This document shows positions 25,914 through 34,319 of a DNA stretch of 64,000 bases, piece by piece. The stretch comes from Iamia majanohamensis. GTDB taxonomy: Bacteria; Actinomycetota; Acidimicrobiia; Acidimicrobiales; Iamiaceae. Both the position numbers and the translations under genes were made by a program. The notes beneath the pieces are model-generated. The model was not told the origin of the DNA. It worked only from the letters and a program-made list of their open reading frames with translations, and did not search any database. The stretch covers positions 3,100,001 to 3,164,000 of the forward strand of contig NZ_CP116942.1 of the NCBI RefSeq assembly GCF_028532485.1, written 5' to 3'. The stretch's first letter is position 1. The number at the start of each line of letters is the position of its first letter.

Positions 25914-26872
25914 TGGCCTTCATCGACGAACACCGGGACCGCTTCGGGGTCGAGCCGATCTGCCGCGTGCTCTGCGAGCACGGCGTGGGGATCGCCCCGA
26001 GCACCTACTACGCGACCAAGACCCGGCCCCGCTCGGCCCGATCCATCCGTGATGAGGCGGTCTTGGCCCACATCCGGCGGATCCACGGCGACCCGAAGAT
26101 CGGCCGGGGCCTGTATGGGGCGCGCAAGGTCTTCCACCAGCTCCAGCGAGAGACCGCCCGAGGTGAGCACCCCGACCTCGGTCCGGTGCCCCGGTGCCAG
26201 ATCGAACGGCTGATGGCCGCCGATGGGCTGCGAGGCGCGCGCCGGGGCAAGGCGTTCGTGACCACCCGGCCCGATCCAGGCGCGGCTCGCCCGCCGGACC
26301 TGGTCCGACGGAACTTCACCGCCGCGCGCCCGAACCAGCTGTGGGTCGTCGACTTCACCTACATCGCCACCTGGGCAGGCACCGTGTTCACCGCGTTCGT
26401 GACCGACGTGTTCTCGCGGCGGATCGTCGGCTGGCGCACCGCCGCAGCGATGCCCACCGAGCTGCCCCTCGACGCGTTGGAGATGGCCCTGTGGACCAGG
26501 GCCCAGGCCGACCAGCTCGTCGACGGCCTCGTCCACCACAGCGACGCCGGATCCCAGTACACCTCCATCCGCTACGCCGACCGCATCGCAGCCGCCGGGG
26601 CAGTGGCCTCCATCGGCACCGTCGGCGACAGCTACGACAACGCCATGGCCGAGTCCACCATCGGGCTCTACAAGACCGAGTGCGTGCACCACGAAGGCCC
26701 CTGGCGAGGCGTCGAGGACCTCGAGCTCGCCACCCTCAACTGGGTCCACTGGTTCAACGAGATCCGCCTCCACAGCGCCATCGGCCACATCCCCCCGACC
26801 GAACACGAAGCCGACTACTACCGTCACCACCCCCGACCCCACCCGGAGTCGGGACAACCAGCCCTCCACTGA
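25913..26872 (+). CDS. IS3-family transposase OrfB (DDE integrase core)
   Basis: 319 residues from GTG at 25913. RNase-H-like rve domain with the DDE triad: Asp in LWVVDFTYIATW, Asp in HHSDAGSQYTSI and Glu in SYDNAMAESTIGLYKTE. The N-terminal HTH_21 region includes YATKTRPRSARSIRDEAVLAHIRRIH. Length is close to the family average and no disruption is seen, so the element may be active. Confidence 0.95.
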   Translation: MAFIDEHRDRFGVEPICRVLCEHGVGIAPSTYYATKTRPRSARSIRDEAVLAHIRRIHGDPKIGRGLYGARKVFHQLQRETARGEHPDLGPVPRCQIERLMAADGLRGARRGKAFVTTRPDPGAARPPDLVRRNFTAARPNQLWVVDFTYIATWAGTVFTAFVTDVFSRRIVGWRTAAAMPTELPLDALEMALWTRAQADQLVDGLVHHSDAGSQYTSIRYADRIAAAGAVASIGTVGDSYDNAMAESTIGLYKTECVHHEGPWRGVEDLELATLNWVHWFNEIRLHSAIGHIPPTEHEADYYRHHPRPHPESGQPALH

Positions 26873-26884
26873 ACCCGGGGCGCT

Positions 26885-29353
26885 TCAGGTGTCGGCGGGG
26901 TCGAGGGTGCCGGTGGGGTCGGGGATCCAGGCCTGGTTGGTGGTGCGGCCGCGGGTGAGGGCGACGTAGGCGTGGTTGCGGGTGGTGCCGGGTTCAAGGA
27001 CGGCAAGGCCGACGTCGACGGTGTCGCCTTGGTTGCCGTAGCCGGTGACGGCCCAGCCGAGCTCGACATGCCGCTGGACGTAGTCGGCGGGGAGGGTCAG
27101 GGTGCCTCGGTCGGGATGGGCGACGGTGACGCCACCGGTGGGTCCGAGGGTGGTGACGGTCCAGGTGTGGCGGTTGCGCACCCTCTGGCCCTGGTCGGTG
27201 CGCAGGTGGGGGTGGTTGCGGCGGGTAGCGATCTGGTCGCCGACGGCGACGTGTGTCCCGTCGGCCAAGCCCACCCGCGAGTGGCGGCCGGTGGGGTCGA
27301 GTCGCCGTTGGATCTCGGAGTTGATGGCCCGGGCCATGTCCGCGCTGTTGGTGGTGATCGCCACCGTCCGGCCCCTGTCGACGTGACGCTGGTGGACGTG
27401 GGCCACCTCTCGGGCGATGAGGGCCGGGTGGGCGGTCCGGAGGCGGCCGTGTGCCTCGTAGGCGTCGACGGCCCGGGGGTCTCCGGCGCGGAGGGCGAGG
27501 CTGGCGTCTGCTTCCCAGGAGTTGTCGAACCTCCTCGGGGTGGTCAGCTCGTGGTGGTCGAGGGTGGCGCACCAGTGGGCGAACACCCCACCGCGACCGA
27601 CGGCGGGGAGCTGGGCCGGGTCGCCCACGGCGATGACCCGCCACCGGTGCCGGTGGGAGAGGGTGGCGAGGTGGTGGAGGTCGTCGGTGGCCGTCATCCC
27701 GGCCTCGTCGAGGATCACTGTCGTCCCGGGCGGCCACCGGCTGGGCCGGCCGGCTGAGTGGCGGGTGAGGAACCCGGCGACGGTGTCGGTGGCACAGCCG
27801 GCCTCTCCGGCGAGGACATCGGCCGCCTTGCCGGACGGGGCTAGGGCGATGACCGGGCGCCCCTGGGCTCGGAGGCGGTCCACGGCCTGGGCGATGGTGC
27901 GGGTCTTGCCGGTCCCGGCCGGGCCGACCAGCACCACCAGCCCGGCGGTGCCGGTCATGGCCTCTACCGCCTGCTCCTGCGGATCCGTTGCGGCGCTGGG
28001 TGTGGGGTGGGTGTGGGTCTCGGCCCAGCGCTGCAGGTCCAGCTCCTGACTGAGGACCTCGTCGGTGGTGAGACGCCGGTCCGTGACGTGCTCGGCGACC
28101 GGTCTCCCATCCCGCCGGCGTGCCATCTGCTCTCCGCGCTCGGGGGCGAGGTGCCGGCAGCGGGTTTCGGCCCGGGCGGCGAGACGGTCGATCCTTGCCA
28201 CGACCTGTCCGGCGGGTGTCCCGTTGCCGATGGGGAGGAGGGTGGCGAGGTGGCGGGCCAGATCAGCCCGCAGCCACGTCGAGGACTCCTCGGCCACCCG
28301 TCGCAGGGCTTCGCCGATCAGGTCCTCGTCGGAGGGCCCCGGCTCCAGGTGCGGCGGGATGCCGGGCAGGGCATTTGTGGTGAGCCGGGTTGGGTCGAAG
28401 CCGACTGTTGCCGCCTGGTGCGTCCAGGTGTTGTGCAGTGCTGTTCCGTCCACGCCGTGGGTCTTGGCCGGGCGGGAGGACACCGCAGCGGCGCGTTCGA
28501 GGCCGGCGATGGTGCGCGGGTCGGGGTCGGTGCCGTCGTGCTCGTCGGACCAGCGGCGGATCAGCTCGTCGAGCTTGATCTGGACCTGCCGGGACCGTTG
28601 CGACAGGACGTCCCGGACCGGTTCGGGGATGCAGGTCATGTCGCCGGGGCCGTCGGGGGTCTGTTCCCAGGTGACACCGAGGCGGTGGGTGAGCTCGGCT
28701 CGGAGGGCGGCGTCGTAGATCCAGCCGATGGTGCGCTGCTGGCCCTTCAGGAACCGGGCATCCAGTGAGAGCCACCTCCCCGTGGGGTCTTGGACCTTTG
28801 CGGCGATCACGGCATGGGTGTGCAGCTGCGGGTCCACCGTCCTCGACGTGTGCTGACGGAACACCGCCGCAGTGACCCCCAGGGTGTCGACCTGGTCGAC
28901 ACCGTCCCGGCCCCGGCGGGTCACCGCCCCATGGGCCTCGAACCACCCCAGCGCCGCGGTCACCGCCGTGTCGTGGGCGGCGAGGACCTCAGCCCGGACG
29001 AACCGATCCGGTGACAGGGCCCACAGCGCCGAGACCGACTTCGGCGCCGAGAACGTCGCATCGAACCCCCGCGCCGACGAGTCCCCGAACCGGCGACCCA
29101 ACGGTCGCCCTGTGACCGGGTGGCGTCCATCGAGCAGGGCCCGGAGGTCCTCCCCGGTCACCTCGCCCGAGATGCCGGCGGCGGCCTGGCCGTGACCCCA
29201 CCACCGACCCGGCGGCTCCTCGGGATCGAGGTAGTAGTCCACCGGACCACGGCCCGGACCAGACGGACGAGACCGATCCTCCGCCAGACCGGCGTAGTAC
29301 GCCAACAACCCACCCAGCCGTCCCGCCGACGCCTTCAACGTCGTACACCGCAT
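26885..29353 (-). CDS. MobF (TrwC/TraI-type) conjugative relaxase-helicase, 3' end truncated by IS3
   Basis: 822 residues from ATG at 29353. The relaxase domain (1-290) has the catalytic Tyr pair YY (19-20) and the metal-binding histidines in FRQHTSRTVDPQLHTHAVIAA (His168, His178, His180). The helicase domain has the Walker A GPAGTGKT (477-484), DEAGM (549-553) and GDPAQLPAVG (577-586), with a final UvrD-like part (VTGYGNQGDTVDVGLAV, HAYVALTRGR). The stop codon is supplied by the IS3 end, so the last 88 residues are lost. Both catalytic domains are complete. The protein would nick oriT and lead the strand during transfer. No coupling protein or T4SS gene is present. Confidence 0.92.
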   Translation of the reverse strand: MRCTTLKASAGRLGGLLAYYAGLAEDRSRPSGPGRGPVDYYLDPEEPPGRWWGHGQAAAGISGEVTGEDLRALLDGRHPVTGRPLGRRFGDSSARGFDATFSAPKSVSALWALSPDRFVRAEVLAAHDTAVTAALGWFEAHGAVTRRGRDGVDQVDTLGVTAAVFRQHTSRTVDPQLHTHAVIAAKVQDPTGRWLSLDARFLKGQQRTIGWIYDAALRAELTHRLGVTWEQTPDGPGDMTCIPEPVRDVLSQRSRQVQIKLDELIRRWSDEHDGTDPDPRTIAGLERAAAVSSRPAKTHGVDGTALHNTWTHQAATVGFDPTRLTTNALPGIPPHLEPGPSDEDLIGEALRRVAEESSTWLRADLARHLATLLPIGNGTPAGQVVARIDRLAARAETRCRHLAPERGEQMARRRDGRPVAEHVTDRRLTTDEVLSQELDLQRWAETHTHPTPSAATDPQEQAVEAMTGTAGLVVLVGPAGTGKTRTIAQAVDRLRAQGRPVIALAPSGKAADVLAGEAGCATDTVAGFLTRHSAGRPSRWPPGTTVILDEAGMTATDDLHHLATLSHRHRWRVIAVGDPAQLPAVGRGGVFAHWCATLDHHELTTPRRFDNSWEADASLALRAGDPRAVDAYEAHGRLRTAHPALIAREVAHVHQRHVDRGRTVAITTNSADMARAINSEIQRRLDPTGRHSRVGLADGTHVAVGDQIATRRNHPHLRTDQGQRVRNRHTWTVTTLGPTGGVTVAHPDRGTLTLPADYVQRHVELGWAVTGYGNQGDTVDVGLAVLEPGTTRNHAYVALTRGRTTNQAWIPDPTGTLDPADT

Positions 29354-29573
29354 CACCGGACCGGTCCCGCCCACGGTCCCGGCCGCTCCAATGCACTCGT
29401 CTGTGCTCCCATGACCTACTAGGCCGATGAGGAGGGCGAAAGTCTCCGGTCTGGCTGGAGATTCTCGACGGGCCGAGTCGTCGCGTCGGTCGGGGCGGGG
29501 GTCGAGCGAGGAGGCGCCTCGACGCGTCGTGACGCGCGGTTGAACCCGGTCGGGCGTATGGAAGCCTTCGACG

Positions 29574-30641
29574 ATGCCGAGGAGTCGACGGGAGATGGAG
29601 AAGACGGCGTCGACGAGGACCCCACACCTGACGGTCTGGGCGGTGGTCGCCGCCGTGGTGGTGCTCGCTGCGCTGGTGGCCACTGTGGTGGTCGCACAGG
29701 GATCCTCGGACCAGGATCAGGAGGTGGCGACTGATGCTGGCGAGGCTCCTCTGCCCGAGACACGCACGTGGCCACTGCCCTCGCCCTCAGCGCAGAGAGG
29801 ATGGGCGGCGGTCCGAGAGGACGCTGCGCTCGTCGTCACAGCTGCGGGTCCCGACTTCAGCGACGCGGGGATCGGGGTGGTGACGGCTGCCGGCGACGTC
29901 GACGAGATCGCCGTGCCGGTCGACGCAGACGGGGTGCTGCTGCCCCTGGCCACCTCCGAGGGCTTCGCCCTGTTCTGGCAGGAGTGCGAGCCGATCCCCG
30001 ACGTCGTCGAGGGATGCGCGACGACCACCGGCAGCGTGGCGTTCTACGACCCGTCCGGCGCGCTCAGGTCGGTCCGCTCGACCCAGCCCGTCCCCGGCGA
30101 GTCCCTCGAGGCCGTCGCCGGACCGGGCGACTCGGTGATCCTCGTCAGCACGGAGGCCTGGCTCGTCACCCTCGATGCGGTCGAGCAGCTCCCCGCCGGC
30201 CCCACCGGCTCCATCTGCGGGATCCCCGAGGCGGGCGTGTTCTCGACCCAGCTCGTCGGAGAGGACCCAGACGCCCCCGAGGACACGGTGGACGCCTTCG
30301 CCATCGTCGGGCTCGACGACGACGACACATGGCGACAGCAGGCCGAGGTCCCCGACGGCGATGGCGGCGCACCGTACCCGTTCTGCACCACCGGCGGCAT
30401 CGTCGTCGAGGACCAGCTCTTCGACGGCGAACGACTGGTCCCGCTCGTGGACGACGACGGGCCCCGGATCACCAACCGCACGGTGGTCGGCGTCACCCGT
30501 AGCGGCCGAGTCCTCGAGGCCACCTCCCAAGGGGACGGCGCCACCCTGGGCGAGACAAGCAGTTGGCTCGCCCTCAGCCGAGACCGCACCACCGCGCTGC
30601 GCGCTACGCCCAAGGGATGGGAGCTCGTGGACGTGGAGTGA
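29574..30641 (+). CDS. Membrane-anchored extracytoplasmic protein, hypothetical
   Basis: 355 residues from ATG at 29574 (an in-frame ATG at 29595 is equally possible). One N-terminal transmembrane anchor (LTVWAVVAAVVVLAALVATVVV, about 20-41) precedes a large beta-rich exported domain. Cysteines in FWQECEPIPDVVEGCATTTG and SICGIPE may form disulfides. Repeating strands such as DSVILVSTEAWLVTLDAVEQ suggest a beta-propeller-like fold. No family recognised. It diverges from the relaxase gene, whose promoter must share the 220-bp gap. Confidence 0.65.
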   Translation: MPRSRREMEKTASTRTPHLTVWAVVAAVVVLAALVATVVVAQGSSDQDQEVATDAGEAPLPETRTWPLPSPSAQRGWAAVREDAALVVTAAGPDFSDAGIGVVTAAGDVDEIAVPVDADGVLLPLATSEGFALFWQECEPIPDVVEGCATTTGSVAFYDPSGALRSVRSTQPVPGESLEAVAGPGDSVILVSTEAWLVTLDAVEQLPAGPTGSICGIPEAGVFSTQLVGEDPDAPEDTVDAFAIVGLDDDDTWRQQAEVPDGDGGAPYPFCTTGGIVVEDQLFDGERLVPLVDDDGPRITNRTVVGVTRSGRVLEATSQGDGATLGETSSWLALSRDRTTALRATPKGWELVDVE

Positions 30642-30759
30642 TCAGGTCGGCCAGCCACGCCCAGCGGGCGGGGGGACCATCCACATCGATCGAACCGACC
30701 ACGCACCAGTCCTACTCACCCGAGTACTTCTTGGTACGCAGGTGGTGGCGGTTGTCCGT

Positions 30760-33051
30760 TCAGGCGGCCGGTTCGGCTGAGTCCCAGAGCTGTCGCATGG
30801 CTGCGAGATCATCGGGTTCGAAGTTGACAGCACCGAGGATCGTGAACGTCGTGGTGTTCCACGGCCTGTAGCCGTCGTAGCGCGGCGTTAGGAGGACGCC
30901 GACGGTCTTCGGCTCGTCGGAAGCACCGGCCGCTCTGGCCGCCGCGGTCAGGTCGTGATGCCGGAGGGCCACCTTCTGGCGGAACGCCTCACTGTGGAGG
31001 TCTGTCAGCTGGTTGCATGCACCGAACCCCAGTTGGAGCAGTCCTTCATCTTGGATCACCCACCGGAACCTCCACAGAGTGGTGCCCTGGGCGGCATGAA
31101 TGACGTCATCCAGGTGAGAGAGCATGAGCCGTCCGAGGTCGGCCCGTTCACCAACGCTGAAGCGATCGATCAGTGCGAGAATCTTCAACCGTTCAGGCTC
31201 CGGCCGCTCCGTCGGCGACGTCGCGATGTCCTCGAGGAGGCTTCGGAAGACGGTGTGCCCGGTGGTATCGGCCGCGTTCGCCGGCGCCTTGGGGAGCAAC
31301 GGAAACGGAACGTGACTGGCACCTGGATCGAAGGCCCACTTGGGCGGCGGGCGGGGCGGCGAGCTCTCGTCAGCCTGTGCTAGCTCGTAGTAGCGGACGG
31401 CCTCGCGCCCGAGACTCTCTGGTTCTTGATCCGACACCCGGAACACATAGTCGACAACGGCCGACACCGAACGGAGGTGCTCGAAGAGGAACTCCCAGTC
31501 CTGTCGCGAAACGACGACCACCGGCAAGTCGCCATCTCGTCGACGCGGTGTGGCATCGACCGACGGTGGGTCAGGGTGATCGATGATGACTACCCGGACC
31601 CAATCGACCTCTGAGCCGGCGCATGGCAGGACTCGTCCTCGGCCGTTGATCAGCTCGAAGGTGTCGGAGCGCAGAGACCGAACGGTGCCAGCTGCTTGCC
31701 GGGCTCCGTCGGCCGCCTTCTTGATCACCCACCGGGCTTCCTTGCGCTCGTCGCCCGGTGTGCCCTCGCGAGCCTTCACCTGAACAGCGAGGCCTCGGCG
31801 TCCGACGATGACGGTCCCGTCGCCCAACTCGCGGGTTGCGCCACCCTTGGCCACTTGTTGGGGCGCCATGACGAAGTCTGGAAGACCCCACCTTGCAGCA
31901 GCTCTCAGGGACGCGTCCTCCGCTGCGGTTCCGTGCCTGGCAGCGGGATCGAGCTGCGTGGCGGGAGCGATCGGCCGGCCGTAGAACCCATCTCCGACGC
32001 GGACCAGCATCGAGCGGCCCCCATCCGGGTCGATTCTCAACGCCAGGTCGACCTCGGCGGCATCCAGAGCCGCTGCGATCTCCTCACCATCGGCCTCCAG
32101 ATCCGGCCGAAACTTGTCCCAATCGCTCGCTGGCATCGGACGCACGAAGGAAGCGTGAGATCGACGCTGACCACTGGGAGGGATGCCGGCCGACACCTGC
32201 GCCATCAGGCCGAGGAAAGTCTGCCCGAGAGCGAGCAGGCTCGCCGACCGGTTCTGGAAGTTGTCATCCGGATCAGCAGGCCATGGCTCAGCCGTGGCAA
32301 CAAGGTCGAACGCGATGTTCGGGTTCCCCTCGATCTCGTCTGCATCCAACCCCGGCGCGTCGAAGGCTCCAACGGCGCGCCGGCCCTCGAGCAGGCCGTC
32401 CCCGAGATAGACACAGGTCAACGCTTCCTCTGCCTGCGCGACCCGGGCTTCGGGGCGTCCGCCGTGGGCCCACGCGGCCACATCGAGAGTGCCATGGTCG
32501 CGGGCCTCACCGAGGCCAATGAGGAGGCCCACGATGCGCGCCACCTCACGGTCGGACTCGTCGAAGGGTTGCACCTGCTGGATCAGACTCACCTGCTCCG
32601 GCCGCAGAACGCCGAAGCGCCCATCCGCCACCACTTCCAGGAATGCTTGGCGCTCCGTGAAGAACGGCATGCCTAGGTCTCGTGACCCATCCACATCGAG
32701 GACGCCCGCTACAAGGTCTGCACCCGCTCTCACCGTGGTGTCGAACGCTGCCTCCACCTCCTCAACGAACCCAGTCATCGCAGTACGGGCTCGATCGCGG
32801 TTGTCTCGCCTCCAGTCGATCGAGACCCAAACCTGTCCAGATGACCGCTCGAGGGTGACGAAGGCGCCGAATCCAGCGTCGTCGCACAGGGCGTCCCAGC
32901 ATCTGATCAGCGTGCGACGGTGATCCCGCGCTGCGTCGAGGTGGTCCCATGCTTGAGACCAGAGCGAGCCCAACGAGCGTACGAGTCGCTCATCGTTGAG
33001 CCCGTCATCGTCGTTCGTCGGCTCGCCTTCGTCTTCACGACCGCCAGCCAT
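30760..33051 (-). CDS. Large hypothetical protein with a PD-(D/E)XK-nuclease-like segment
   Basis: 763 residues from ATG at 33051. No signal peptide or membrane helix. Residues 400-460 read GGATRELGDGTVIV, then GRRGLAVQVKAREG, then KKAADGARQAAGTVRSL. An acidic residue (Glu408/Asp411) followed by a strand ending Q-V-K426 is the layout of PD-(D/E)XK nucleases with a QxK variant. The following helix with Lys and Gln also fits NERD/Mrr-like domains. The N-terminal 390 and C-terminal 230 residues match nothing I know. The position, last gene before the tRNA junction, is typical of cargo such as defence genes. Nuclease activity is inference only. Confidence 0.6.
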   Translation of the reverse strand: MAGGREDEGEPTNDDDGLNDERLVRSLGSLWSQAWDHLDAARDHRRTLIRCWDALCDDAGFGAFVTLERSSGQVWVSIDWRRDNRDRARTAMTGFVEEVEAAFDTTVRAGADLVAGVLDVDGSRDLGMPFFTERQAFLEVVADGRFGVLRPEQVSLIQQVQPFDESDREVARIVGLLIGLGEARDHGTLDVAAWAHGGRPEARVAQAEEALTCVYLGDGLLEGRRAVGAFDAPGLDADEIEGNPNIAFDLVATAEPWPADPDDNFQNRSASLLALGQTFLGLMAQVSAGIPPSGQRRSHASFVRPMPASDWDKFRPDLEADGEEIAAALDAAEVDLALRIDPDGGRSMLVRVGDGFYGRPIAPATQLDPAARHGTAAEDASLRAAARWGLPDFVMAPQQVAKGGATRELGDGTVIVGRRGLAVQVKAREGTPGDERKEARWVIKKAADGARQAAGTVRSLRSDTFELINGRGRVLPCAGSEVDWVRVVIIDHPDPPSVDATPRRRDGDLPVVVVSRQDWEFLFEHLRSVSAVVDYVFRVSDQEPESLGREAVRYYELAQADESSPPRPPPKWAFDPGASHVPFPLLPKAPANAADTTGHTVFRSLLEDIATSPTERPEPERLKILALIDRFSVGERADLGRLMLSHLDDVIHAAQGTTLWRFRWVIQDEGLLQLGFGACNQLTDLHSEAFRQKVALRHHDLTAAARAAGASDEPKTVGVLLTPRYDGYRPWNTTTFTILGAVNFEPDDLAAMRQLWDSAEPAA

Positions 33052-33186
33052 AGAAGCAAACCGTACGTGAGGGGTACGACACCCGCCGGCGTTCCGAGCG
33101 GCGAAAGAGGGCGATGCCCGCTGCGCCCGGCCGTGCGGTACGCCGACTACGTACGCCAGCGGGTCAGGATCGTGCGATCCGGGGTT

Positions 33187-33206
33187 GGGCACAATTCTGG
33201 GCACAA
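33187..33206 (+). promoter_or_regulatory. Candidate integrase arm-binding site (right)
   Basis: GGGCACAATTCTGGGCACAA, 18 of 20 bases identical to 15216-15235, with the same 12-bp period and orientation. It lies 126 bp inside the right junction. The rest of the gap 33052-33332 holds no gene. Confidence 0.55.
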
Positions 33207-33305
33207 TCCGCAGCGGCAAAGGACGGAACGCCCTGGTGCGGGACGTCTCCCATTGCGACGGCGGACCGGCCGTCGACCGGCGTCCGTCCTGGTCAGGGAA
33301 CGAAG

Positions 33306-33333
33306 AAGCCCCTGGCCAGAGGGCCAGGGGCTT
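33306..33333 (-). terminator. Hairpin downstream of tRNA-Gly, supplied by the element
   Basis: Perfect 12-base arms AAGCCCCTGGCC and GGCCAGGGGCTT with a 4-nt loop directly after the tRNA CCA (minus strand). It replaces the original hairpin, which was displaced to 15052-15085. Confidence 0.65.
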
Positions 33334-33381
33334 GGAGCGGACGACCGGATTCGAACCGGCGACCCTCACCTTGGCAAGGTG
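33332..33381 (-). repeat. Element junction at tRNA-Gly (50-bp direct repeat with 15095-15144)
   Basis: The 3' half of the complete tRNA-Gly gene plus one base, identical to the copy at 15095-15144. Since the tRNA 5' half (33382-33408) belongs to the chromosome, the 3' half here came with the element and restored the gene. Confidence 0.92.
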
Positions 33382-33408
33382 ATGCTCTACCAGCTGAGCT
33401 ACGTCCGC
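33333..33408 (-). tRNA. tRNA-Gly (anticodon GCC)
   Basis: 76 nt including encoded CCA. Acceptor stem GCGGACG/CGTCCGC, D-arm with AGCTCAGCTGGTAGAGC, anticodon stem TCACC/GGTGA with loop TTGCCAA (GCC reads GGC codons), and T-arm GCCGGTTCGAATCCGGTC. It is complete and should be functional. It is the integration target of the element. Confidence 0.97.
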
Positions 33409-33477
33409 GTGAGCGGGTGACACTAGCAGCGGGGCCCGACGGGGGCACACCGGATGGGCCACCCCGGGGGGTAGGGC

Positions 33478-34092
33478 TCAGGCCTCGGGCTCGGGCTCCA
33501 GAGCGGCCTCGAGCAGGGCCCGGCCCTCGTCGCTCAGCGGGAGCTCGGCTGCGTGGGCCAGGCCCTGGTCGCTCATCTTGGCCGCGGTGCGACGGAGCAC
33601 GCCGACGGTCTTGTCGCCCATCAGCTCGGCCGCCTCGTCGAGCTGCACGGTGAGGAAGGCCAGGCACACCGCGTCCTCGTGGACCTGCACGTCGGGGTCC
33701 CGGCCCAGGCCCTCCTTGCGCACCAGGCGCCGGGCCTCCTCGACGGTGGCGGCGTCCCAGCCCTGCTCCTGGAGCAGCAGCACGACGTCGTTGGCGTGGC
33801 GGGTCTTGGCCGCCGTGCGCCAGCGCAGGTAGCCGCTGCGGCCCTCGGGGAAGGAGTCGCGGGGCAGCTCCCACCGGCGCAGGTGGTGGGCCCGGGCGGC
33901 CAGGCGCTGGGCCGGCGTGGCGTCGGGGTCGAGGCGGTCGACCCACTCCGAGGCGATGCGCCCGAGGGTCTGCTGGAGGGGGCGCTCCTCCCCCGCCACC
34001 ACCACCCGGTCCGGGTCGTCGTCGTTGGCCGCGTCGATGGCGGCGAGGGTCCGGGCCTCCCGCTCGGCGACCGACAGGGGGACCTCAGCCAT
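33478..34092 (-). CDS. DUF4202 family protein
   Basis: 204 residues from ATG at 34092. Family pattern: FLTVQ-type helices, AARAHHLRRWELPRDSFPEGRSGYLRWRT and HEDAVCLAFL. The conserved His and Asp residues (AARAHHLRRW, HEDAVCL) suggest an HD-like helical metal-binding fold, but no activity has been assigned to my knowledge. It ends a minus-strand gene run that starts at metX and overlaps the preceding small gene by 8 bp. Confidence 0.82.
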   Translation of the reverse strand: MAEVPLSVAEREARTLAAIDAANDDDPDRVVVAGEERPLQQTLGRIASEWVDRLDPDATPAQRLAARAHHLRRWELPRDSFPEGRSGYLRWRTAAKTRHANDVVLLLQEQGWDAATVEEARRLVRKEGLGRDPDVQVHEDAVCLAFLTVQLDEAAELMGDKTVGVLRRTAAKMSDQGLAHAAELPLSDEGRALLEAALEPEPEA

Positions 34093-34309
34093 CCTTGGGC
34101 CGCAGGTCCACCCGCAGGGTGAGGATGCCGTCCTCCAGGCTGCCCTCGGCGTCGCCGACGATGGCGAAGTCGCGGAAGTCGGTCTGGGCCTGCTCCACCA
34201 GGCGGGACCGCTCCGGGCCCGCCACCGGTGGGAGGTTCCGCTGCTTCACCGCCTGGGCCCGCTCGCGGAAGCGGGTGATCATGGCGTCCACGTCCAGCTC
34301 CTCGGCCAT
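34085..34309 (-). CDS. Small conserved hypothetical protein
   Basis: 74 residues from ATG at 34309. Helical N-terminus (VDAMITRFRERAQAVKQRNLPPVAG) followed by a short beta part (FRDFAIVGDAEGSLEDGILTLRVDLRP). It overlaps the DUF4202 gene by 8 bp and sits 10 bp after the membrane-protein gene, so it is part of the same operon. No assigned function. Confidence 0.7.
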   Translation of the reverse strand: MAEELDVDAMITRFRERAQAVKQRNLPPVAGPERSRLVEQAQTDFRDFAIVGDAEGSLEDGILTLRVDLRPKDG

Positions 34310-34319
34310 GGGCCGCACG

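Larger units (their letters stand above)
25536..26887 (+). mobile_element. IS3-family insertion sequence
   Basis: 1,352 bp bounded by perfect 15-bp inverted repeats TGAAGCGCCCCGGGT (25536-25550 and, inverted, 26873-26887). A 3-bp direct duplication GGT lies immediately outside (25533-25535, 26888-26890). Inside are the two overlapping frames orfA and orfB of an IS3 transposase. It interrupts the MobF relaxase gene near its 3' end. Intact ends, frames and target duplication point to a recent insertion. Confidence 0.95.
15095..33381. mobile_element. Integrative mobilizable element in tRNA-Gly(GCC), about 18.3 kb
   Basis: Bounded by 50-bp identical repeats of the tRNA-Gly 3' half. It carries a tyrosine integrase at one end, matching arm-site pairs near both ends, and a MobF relaxase. 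No T4SS or coupling protein, replication initiator or phage structural gene was found, so it is a mobilizable rather than self-transmissible element. Codon and base use are visibly less GC-extreme than in the flanks. IS3 insertion into the relaxase may have stopped its transfer. Confidence 0.85.

Noticed and set aside
15095-33381. Element as a prophage
   Set aside because: No capsid, terminase, portal, tail or lysis gene is present; a relaxase is.
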